The notes under the pieces were generated by a model. The model searched no databases and was not told the origin of the DNA. It worked only from the letters and a program-made list of their open reading frames with translations. 18,645 bases of DNA from RGIG7300 sp045133915. Its GTDB lineage: Bacteria; Bacillota; Clostridia; Oscillospirales; CAG-272. The position numbers and the translations under genes are program-made. The stretch's first letter is position 1. Each line of letters opens with the position of its first letter. Shown piece by piece: positions 13,215 through 18,645 of the stretch. Location of the stretch: the NCBI GenBank assembly GCA_045133915.1, contig JBGUUX010000101.1, positions 1 to 18,645 on the forward strand, given 5' to 3'.

Positions 13215-14126
13215 ATGAACAAAAACGCTAAATGGGCGGCAGGACCCTACCTCATTTGGATGGTAGTGTTCGTTATCGTTCCCCTTATCCTTATCGGCGT
13301 ATTCGCCTTCACCACCGAGGCTCCCCACGACCTTGATGGCAACCGCCTGACCGAGGCGGAAGCGGCGCTTCTTATAGAGACAGAGGGAGAGGAAGCGGTG
13401 GTAAACAAAACGGTATTCACCTTAAACCACCTTTTTGAGGTCAGCGAATACCTGCCCGTTCTTTTAAAATCAGCCTGGCTTGCGCTTATAGCAACGGCTA
13501 TCTGTCTTATCATCGGTTATCCCATGGCGTACTTTATGTCACGCTTTCGCCGAGAGTGGCAGCAGGTCATCCAGATGCTTATTATGCTCCCTATGTGGAT
13601 GAACTTCTTACTGCGTACCTACGCATGGATGACCCTCTTAGAGAAAAACGGCTGGATAAACCGTTTTCTCGGTCTCTTTAACATAGGACCCTTCAATATG
13701 ATCAACACACAGGGTGCGGTAGTCTTAGGTATGATATACAACTATCTGCCCTTTATGATCCTTCCTCTGTATTCTGTAATGCTCAAGATCCAGAACACCA
13801 CCATCGAGGCGGCGCAGGATCTGGGCGCAGGTCATATCCGCGTGTTTACCAAGGTAGTCATACCTCTCAGTATGCCCGGTATCGCATCCGGCATCACTAT
13901 GGTGTTCGTACCTGCGGTATCTACCTTTATCATTTCCCGTATGCTTGGCGGCGGCACCAATATGCTTATCGGTGACCTTATCGACCTTCAGTTCCTTGGA
14001 AATGCATACAACCCCAATCTGGGTGCAGCCATATCCCTTGTGCTTATGGTATTCATCATCCTCTGTATGTCTATCACCAACCAGCTGGACAACGGCGATG
14101 AAGAAATGGAGGGCAAGATGATATGA
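13215..14126 (+). CDS. potB: Spermidine/putrescine ABC transporter permease PotB
   Basis: A 303-residue inner-membrane permease of the polyamine importer. The first membrane segment (about 10-32) is followed by an unusually polar, acidic external loop (about 33-75). Five further segments lie at about 83-107, 116-140, 165-190, 222-242 and 268-287. The cytoplasmic EAA loop, which docks onto the ATPase, is EAAQDLGAGHIRVFTKVVIP (198-217). GAGGAGG, overlapping the end of potA, lies 7 bases before the ATG. The stop overlaps the potC start (ATGA), so translation is coupled. Confidence 0.93.
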   Translation: MNKNAKWAAGPYLIWMVVFVIVPLILIGVFAFTTEAPHDLDGNRLTEAEAALLIETEGEEAVVNKTVFTLNHLFEVSEYLPVLLKSAWLALIATAICLIIGYPMAYFMSRFRREWQQVIQMLIMLPMWMNFLLRTYAWMTLLEKNGWINRFLGLFNIGPFNMINTQGAVVLGMIYNYLPFMILPLYSVMLKIQNTTIEAAQDLGAGHIRVFTKVVIPLSMPGIASGITMVFVPAVSTFIISRMLGGGTNMLIGDLIDLQFLGNAYNPNLGAAISLVLMVFIILCMSITNQLDNGDEEMEGKMI

Positions 14127-16141
14127 AGAATCTCGGAAGAAGAATCTACATTGCTCTCGTATTTCTGTTCTTATATGCGCCTATCGCGGTGCTTATAGTA
14201 AACTCCTTCAACTCAAGTAAGAGCCGTTCTGTTTGGGGCGGATTTACCCTTGACTGGTATCGTAAGCTGTTGATGGACGAGACTATCTTAAAATCTCTTG
14301 CCACCACACTTGTGGTAGCGCTTATAGCATCTGTTATCTCCACTATTCTCGGTACTGCTGCGGCTATAGGTATCTTCAACATGAAGAAGAACTGGCGTTC
14401 CGCTATTCTTAACGTATCCTATCTGCCTATCATGAACCCCGAGATAGTAACCGGTGTATCCCTTATGCTTCTCTTCGTTTCCATGAAGATAAGCTTTGGT
14501 TATCTTACACTTATACTGGCTCACGTTTCCTTCTGTGTGCCTTACGTTATACTTAACGTACTGCCCAAACTCCGTCAGATGGACAAGCATCTTGTGGAGG
14601 CAGCCCTTGACCTTGGCTGTGACCGTTGGCAGGCGTTCTGGAAGGTGACCGTGCCCGAGATAATGCCGGGTATAGTTACAGGCTTCCTTATGAGTATAAC
14701 CTACTCGGTGGACGACTTTGTAATCAGCTATTTCACCCACGGTTCAAAGGCTCAGACCCTGTCTATCACCATCTATTCTATGACACGCCGTAAGGTCAGC
14801 CCCAAGGTAAACGCACTTTCAACCCTTATCTTTGTGGTTGTGCTTATAGTTCTTATCATCGTTAACGTAGGCGACGTTAAGAAAAACTCTCCCAAGAAGC
14901 CTAAGAAGAAGGGCAAGGGCAAAAAGGCGGCAGCGCTTATGCTGACCGTACTTTGTCTCGTTCCTTGTCTTGCGTTTGGTATTTGTGCAGATTCTCCCTA
15001 CTCCGACTCTGTTGACTGGAACAAGTTCCGTGATCAGGGCGTGGAGATAAACGTCTATAACTGGGGTGAATATATCTCGGTAGACGAGGGGGAAGAGGGT
15101 GACTTTGATACCATCGCCGAGTTTGAAAAGCTCACGGGCATCAACGTCAACTATACCACCTTTGCTTCAAACGAGGAGCTTTACGCCAAGCTTAAGAGCG
15201 GCGGCTTTACCTATGACGTTATCATCCCCTCCGACTATATGGCAGGACGCCTTATAAACGAGGGCATGGTGCAGAAGCTCAACTTTGACAATATCCCCAA
15301 TATAGAGTGGATAGACAATAAGTTTTTAGGCGCAGCCTTTGACCCTCAAAACGAGTATACCGTGCCCTATACTTGGGGCTACGTTGGTATAATCTATAAT
15401 AAGACTCTCGTTGACCCCGAGGACGACGTCAATACCTGGGATATCCTCTGGGACGAAAAGTATGCCAAGAACATACTTATGTTCAACAACTCCCGTGACG
15501 CCTTTGCCATAGCTCAGTTCAAGAACGGCTTTTCGGTAAACACCGCGGATGAAAGAGAGCTTGAGATCGCGGCAGATACCCTGCGTGAGCAGAAGCCCCT
15601 TGTTCAGTCCTACGTTATGGACGAGATCTTTGACAAGATGGGCGGCGGCGAGGCGGCTCTTGCCCCCTATTATGCAGGTGATGCGGTGACCATGATGGCG
15701 GATAACCCCGACCTTGGTTTTGCCATCCCCCGTGAGGGTTATAACTACTTCATCGACTCTATGTGCATCCCCACCACCGCGACCCACAAGGAAGCGGCTG
15801 AGATGTTCATCAACTTTATGTGCGAAACAGAGGTTGCGCTTCGCAACATAGAATATATCTGTTACTCCACCCCTCATACCGGTGCCCTTGAGGCTCTGCC
15901 CGAGGAGGTAAGAAACAATCCCATATTCTATCCCTCTGACGAGGAGCTTGCTATCGCAGAGGCATACAACGCTCTGCCTGAGAGCGCTACCAAAACCATC
16001 GACGCACTGTGGACTGACATAATGAGTAACACAGGTTCTATTCCTTGGCTTACTCCCGTGTTTCTGGTAGTATGTATCGGCGTTGCATCCTATATCAACG
16101 TTCGCCGTATACAGAAAAACAAACGTAAAAACGATATGTAA
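14123..16141 (+). CDS. PotC-PotD fusion: polyamine permease plus substrate-binding domain
   Basis: A 672-residue fusion. Residues 1-250 are a PotC permease with six membrane segments and the EAA loop EAALDLGCDRWQAFWKV (159-175). A lysine-rich cytoplasmic linker (253-268) leads to a hydrophobic segment (269-288), which delivers residues 290-638 outside. These form a PotD-type spermidine/putrescine-binding domain: INVYNWGEYIS (309-319), YDVIIPSDYMAGRL (364-377), VPYTWGYVGIIYN (414-426), then the YYAGDAVTMM and INFMC segments. There is no proper lipobox; signal-peptidase cleavage near ICA/D (289) is possible. A second hydrophobic segment (about 641-659) followed by RRIQKNKRKN should anchor the C-terminus with its tail inside. 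Fusing receptor to permease removes the need for a free lipoprotein. The frame is intact, so the receptor and both permeases look functional even though potA is broken. Confidence 0.92.
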   Translation: MKNLGRRIYIALVFLFLYAPIAVLIVNSFNSSKSRSVWGGFTLDWYRKLLMDETILKSLATTLVVALIASVISTILGTAAAIGIFNMKKNWRSAILNVSYLPIMNPEIVTGVSLMLLFVSMKISFGYLTLILAHVSFCVPYVILNVLPKLRQMDKHLVEAALDLGCDRWQAFWKVTVPEIMPGIVTGFLMSITYSVDDFVISYFTHGSKAQTLSITIYSMTRRKVSPKVNALSTLIFVVVLIVLIIVNVGDVKKNSPKKPKKKGKGKKAAALMLTVLCLVPCLAFGICADSPYSDSVDWNKFRDQGVEINVYNWGEYISVDEGEEGDFDTIAEFEKLTGINVNYTTFASNEELYAKLKSGGFTYDVIIPSDYMAGRLINEGMVQKLNFDNIPNIEWIDNKFLGAAFDPQNEYTVPYTWGYVGIIYNKTLVDPEDDVNTWDILWDEKYAKNILMFNNSRDAFAIAQFKNGFSVNTADERELEIAADTLREQKPLVQSYVMDEIFDKMGGGEAALAPYYAGDAVTMMADNPDLGFAIPREGYNYFIDSMCIPTTATHKEAAEMFINFMCETEVALRNIEYICYSTPHTGALEALPEEVRNNPIFYPSDEELAIAEAYNALPESATKTIDALWTDIMSNTGSIPWLTPVFLVVCIGVASYINVRRIQKNKRKNDM

Positions 16142-16143
16142 CA

Positions 16144-16174
16144 GTAAAAGCCGTCGCATTGCGACGGCTTTTAC
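16144..16174 (+). terminator. Strong intrinsic terminator of the pot operon
   Basis: GTAAAAGCCGTCGC (16144-16157) and GCGACGGCTTTTAC (16161-16174) form a perfect 14-bp stem around ATT. The T-run is only four long and lies in the stem itself. The next gene begins 13 bases later with no visible promoter in between, so some readthrough, or a promoter inside potCD, must feed it. Confidence 0.85.
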
Positions 16175-16186
16175 GAAAGGAAAATT

Positions 16187-16651
16187 ATGTACAGAATAAT
16201 GTTCGTCTGCCACGGCAATATCTGCCGCAGCCCTATGGCAGAGTTTATACTTAAGGATATGATAAAGGACCGTCGTGATGCCGATCTGTTTGTCATAGAG
16301 TCCTCGGCTACAAGCACCGAGGAGATATACATGGGCAGAGGAAACCCTGTTTATCCTCCCGCAAAGCGTGAGCTTGCTGCTCACGGTATTACCTGCGAGG
16401 GCAAGCGTGCGGTACAGTTAAGAGCGGACGATTATGACAAGTACGACCTCTTTGCTGTGATGGACTCGGCAAACTACCGTAACGCCAAGCGTATGCTTTT
16501 GGGTGACCCCGAGAACAAGGTAAGAAAGCTTATGTCCTTTACCAACCGTGGAGGAGACGTAGAGGATCCCTGGTATACGGGAGATTTTTCCGGAGTTTAC
16601 AGAGATATATTTGAAGGCTGCCAAGGTATACTTAAGGAGATAGACCGATGA
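16187..16651 (+). CDS. Low-molecular-weight protein tyrosine phosphatase
   Basis: A 154-residue cytoplasmic phosphatase. The P-loop C8-HGNIC-R14-S has nucleophile C8 and phosphate-binding R14 in the CX5RS pattern. DPWY (127-130) supplies the general acid D127, and the FAVMDSANYRNA segment (89-100) is typical. The protein should remove phosphate from tyrosine or arginine residues; the partner is not identifiable, since no tyrosine kinase is in the window. GAAAGGA lies 5 bases before the ATG. The stop overlaps the next start (ATGA). In many Firmicutes such enzymes act on capsule or stress-response kinases, but the neighbours here are lipid and carbohydrate esterases. Confidence 0.93.
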   Translation: MYRIMFVCHGNICRSPMAEFILKDMIKDRRDADLFVIESSATSTEEIYMGRGNPVYPPAKRELAAHGITCEGKRAVQLRADDYDKYDLFAVMDSANYRNAKRMLLGDPENKVRKLMSFTNRGGDVEDPWYTGDFSGVYRDIFEGCQGILKEIDR

Positions 16652-17487
16652 AGGGAGTCGTGTTTGAAGGCGGAGGCCTCCGCGGTTGCTTTACCGCAGG
16701 AGTTATAGACGTATTTATAGAGAAGGGAATAACCTTTGACACCGTAACCGGTATCTCGGCAGGTGCCTGCCATGCCTGCAGTTTTCTCACCGGACAGAGG
16801 GGCAGAGCTATCGCCGTAGGCAGAGATCCCATTGATGATCCCCGATATTGCAGTATGCGCAATCTTATCAAAACGGGAAATATGTTTGACGAGCAGTTTG
16901 TGTTCCACGATATTCCCGAAAAGCTCTTTCCCATAGATAACGAAGCGTTTAAAAAGAATTCTGCAGAGTTTTACGTAGGCGTTACCGACTGTAATACGGG
17001 TAAGGCTCATTATCAAAGGATAAAGGATCTTATAGAGGACGTAGAATGGATAAGGGCGTCAAGCTCGCTTCCCTTGGTATCAAGATTTGTTGAGATAGAC
17101 GGAGTGCCCTATCTTGACGGAGGTATTGCGGACGCCATACCCGTTGACTTTTCTTTATCCCACGGTTGTGACAAAACCGTAGTGGTGCTTACCCGAGCAA
17201 GAGATTACCGTAAAAAGCAGGACAGTATGTATCCCGCAATGATGCTTAAATACCGTAAATACCCCCAGCTGCTTAAGGTATTAAAGGATAGACACCGTAT
17301 ATACAACGATACTCTTGACCGTATATCCGAGCTTGAAAAAGAGGGAAAGGTATTGGTCATAGCTCCCGAAGTAACTCTTGCCATAGGCAGGACCGAAAAG
17401 GACAAGGAAAAGCTGACTGTCGGCTACAAGCTGGGCAGAAAGGCGGCGCTTACACAAATAGAAAAAATAAAGGAGTTTCTGAAATAA
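16648..17487 (+). CDS. Patatin-like phospholipase
   Basis: A 279-residue serine hydrolase of the bacterial patatin group. EGGGLRGCF (7-15) forms the oxyanion hole, GISAG (35-39) carries nucleophile S37, and DGG (157-159) carries the dyad aspartate D157. The rest matches the usual alpha/beta fold and the length is normal. No signal peptide is seen, so it acts in the cytoplasm or at the inner membrane face, probably on phospholipid or acyl-glycerol. AAGGAG lies 8 bases before the ATG, inside the phosphatase gene. The stop and the next start share one base (TAATG). The real substrate cannot be told from sequence. Confidence 0.93.
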   Translation: MKGVVFEGGGLRGCFTAGVIDVFIEKGITFDTVTGISAGACHACSFLTGQRGRAIAVGRDPIDDPRYCSMRNLIKTGNMFDEQFVFHDIPEKLFPIDNEAFKKNSAEFYVGVTDCNTGKAHYQRIKDLIEDVEWIRASSSLPLVSRFVEIDGVPYLDGGIADAIPVDFSLSHGCDKTVVVLTRARDYRKKQDSMYPAMMLKYRKYPQLLKVLKDRHRIYNDTLDRISELEKEGKVLVIAPEVTLAIGRTEKDKEKLTVGYKLGRKAALTQIEKIKEFLK

Positions 17488-18443
17488 TGTTTTTTACCAA
17501 AGAGGATAAAAGTATAAGATACGTTGGCAGATGGTACGAGGGTACTGCTACCGCCTGCGGATCATTTTTTGAGATATATTTCAAGGGAGATTACATCAAG
17601 CTTCATTTTGACTGCACATACAACCGTGCATCCGCTCCTCACGTATGGCTCTGCCTTGACGACGGCGTTATGACCGAGTCGGTTACTATGCCTTACCTTC
17701 GTCTTAACACAACCGAGGGTGAGCATAAGCTTACCGTTATATACAAGGGCGCTGTGGAGATGCAGCACCGCTGGTACCAACCCCTTGAGGGTAAAGTGTC
17801 CCTTGTCGGTTACGAGGCTGACGAGGCTATGATGGCACCCAAGGGAACAAAGAAGGTCATAGAGTTCGTAGGCGATTCTATTACCGAGGGCGTTCAGGTG
17901 GATCACGAAAACACAATAACCAACGAGGATCCTCAGCCCAACAGAGCCTATGAGGACGACTCTACCGCCACCTATGCTTGGTACAGTGCAAAGGCGCTGG
18001 GTCTTGAGCCTGTTATTATGGGTTACGGCGCTGTGGGTGTAAACGTTGCCGGTTGCGGCTCCGTGCCCAAGGCGACCGAGGCTTATCCTTACTGCTTTAA
18101 CGGTGCGCCCATATCTCACCACCCCGACTACGTGTTTATCAATCACGGTACAAACGATCATTTTTCGGATAAGCCTACTTATGAAAGAGAGTATAAGAGA
18201 CTTATCGATATCATCTTCTCCCACCATCCCGACGTTACCGTCATTTGTATGAAGCCCTTTGGCAGCTACCATGCCGACTCCTTCCCCTGTGTTGTAGAGG
18301 ACTATAACAAGGAAACAGGCAGAAAGGTGCACTATATCGACACAACAGGCTGGAACGAAGGAATGTCCACACATCCCACCCGTAAAGAGCATAAGATATT
18401 GGGTGCAAAAATGGTGGAAGAGCTTAAGAAAATAATCAAATAA
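17487..18443 (+). CDS. SGNH/GDSL esterase with CE2-like N-terminal domain
   Basis: A 318-residue hydrolase. Residues 1-115 look like the beta-sandwich that precedes the catalytic domain in carbohydrate esterase family 2 (GRWYEG and W97-type aromatic positions). The SGNH domain (about 123-316) has GDSI with nucleophile S131, GYGAVG (179-184) with the block II glycine, GTND (221-224) with N223, and THP (295-297) with H296. The usual Asp three residues before the His is replaced by M293, giving a Ser-His dyad as known for CE2 acetyl esterases. CE2 enzymes deacetylate glycans outside the cell, but no signal peptide is visible here, so this one may act inside on small acylated sugars. AGGAG lies 11 bases before the ATG. 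Confidence 0.87.
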   Translation: MFFTKEDKSIRYVGRWYEGTATACGSFFEIYFKGDYIKLHFDCTYNRASAPHVWLCLDDGVMTESVTMPYLRLNTTEGEHKLTVIYKGAVEMQHRWYQPLEGKVSLVGYEADEAMMAPKGTKKVIEFVGDSITEGVQVDHENTITNEDPQPNRAYEDDSTATYAWYSAKALGLEPVIMGYGAVGVNVAGCGSVPKATEAYPYCFNGAPISHHPDYVFINHGTNDHFSDKPTYEREYKRLIDIIFSHHPDVTVICMKPFGSYHADSFPCVVEDYNKETGRKVHYIDTTGWNEGMSTHPTRKEHKILGAKMVEELKKIIK

Positions 18444-18455
18444 AAAATGCCGTTG

Positions 18456-18476
18456 CTTTAGAGTCGTACTCTAAAG
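18456..18476 (+). repeat. Perfect hairpin after the esterase gene
   Basis: CTTTAGAGT (18456-18464) and ACTCTAAAG (18468-18476) form a 9-bp stem around CGT, 12 bases after the stop codon. No T-run follows, so it is not a complete terminator by itself. Confidence 0.6.
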
Positions 18477-18484
18477 GACAGTAA

Positions 18485-18517
18485 AAAAGGAAGCGCGAAA
18501 AATTCGTGCTTCCTTTT
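18485..18517 (+). terminator. Intrinsic terminator of the phosphatase-patatin-esterase unit
   Basis: AAAAGGAAGCGCGAA (18485-18499) pairs with TTCGTGCTTCCTTTT (18503-18517), 15 bp with one G-U pair and an AAA loop, ending in TTTTCATTTTG. It is the strongest stop signal downstream of the operon and nearly symmetrical, so it could also serve a minus-strand gene. Confidence 0.85.
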
Positions 18518-18545
18518 CATTTTGTCTTATACCGTAGCAAGCAGG

Positions 18546-18588
18546 GAAAATGTACGGTACATTTTCTTCTTTTTAGGAGAACCTAAAA
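18546..18588 (+). repeat. Two further inverted repeats near the window end
   Basis: GAAAATGTAC (18546-18555) mirrors GTACATTTTC (18557-18566) around a single G and is followed by TTCTTTTT. TTTTAGG (18571-18577) mirrors CCTAAAA (18582-18588) around AGAA. From 18589 to the end I see no gene, RNA or convincing promoter. A TTTTTAGGAGAAC string here also occurs before potA, where it includes the ribosome site, but no start codon follows it at a suitable distance here. Confidence 0.5.
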
Positions 18589-18645
18589 CCCTTAACCTTG
18601 CTCACAACTAATTGCATTTTATGGTGATATTAATAAAAGAGAGAA

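Noticed and set aside
15326..16384. 352-codon open frame antisense to potCD and the phosphatase gene
   Set aside because: It spans two well-supported genes and a terminator on the other strand; the composition is that of an antisense shadow.

Overview
The window reads as chromosomal DNA of an anaerobic, endospore-forming member of the Clostridia (class-level call). The evidence is a GPR spore protease and SpoIIP gene pair, a SpoIVFB-like intramembrane protease, a SigH-like sigma factor, a DUF4364 protein, an SLH-domain surface protein and a clostridial type of PotA-PotB-PotCD polyamine transporter. Coding density is high. No stretch over 300 bases lacks a gene; the longest gaps (979-1186, 11870-12111, 18444-18645) are about 200-240 bases and are described individually. 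I found no tRNA, rRNA, CRISPR array, insertion sequence or integrase.

Layout. Positions 1-3516 are on the minus strand: a small double zinc-ribbon protein, a SigH-like sigma factor behind a perfect consensus sigma-A promoter, a DUF4364 protein, and an orphan peptide-binding lipoprotein. Positions 3644-5654 (plus) hold gpr-spoIIP, with a sigma-E-like promoter just before spoIIP. A bidirectional terminator separates these from a minus-strand, tightly packed four-gene transcription unit (11005 down to 5784): aspartate kinase, FkbM-type methyltransferase, SLH surface protein, nicotinate phosphoribosyltransferase. It is driven by a perfect TTGACA-N17-TATAAT promoter. Overlapping that promoter and pointing the other way is a sigma-E-like promoter for a two-gene unit: a 68-residue one-pass membrane protein and a minimal SpoIVFB-like S2P protease.

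Positions 11880-16141 (plus) form a spermidine/putrescine ABC transporter operon. It has a roughly 190-nt leader that folds by hand into nested stems with an attenuator-like terminator. potA carries an in-frame TAA directly after the H-loop, and potC is fused to potD. After a strong terminator comes a three-gene unit with overlapping starts and stops (16187-18443): low-molecular-weight tyrosine phosphatase, patatin-like lipase, and a CE2-like SGNH esterase. The window ends in a 200-base noncoding stretch packed with inverted repeats.

The most notable points are the nonsense codon in potA (inside a perfect small palindrome and followed by a plausible restart site), the unidentified structured leader of the pot operon, the PotCD fusion with its substrate-binding domain anchored at one or both ends, the stripped-down SpoIVF pair, and two self-consistent sigma-E-like promoters. 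All motif and folding statements were made by eye; no database search was run.
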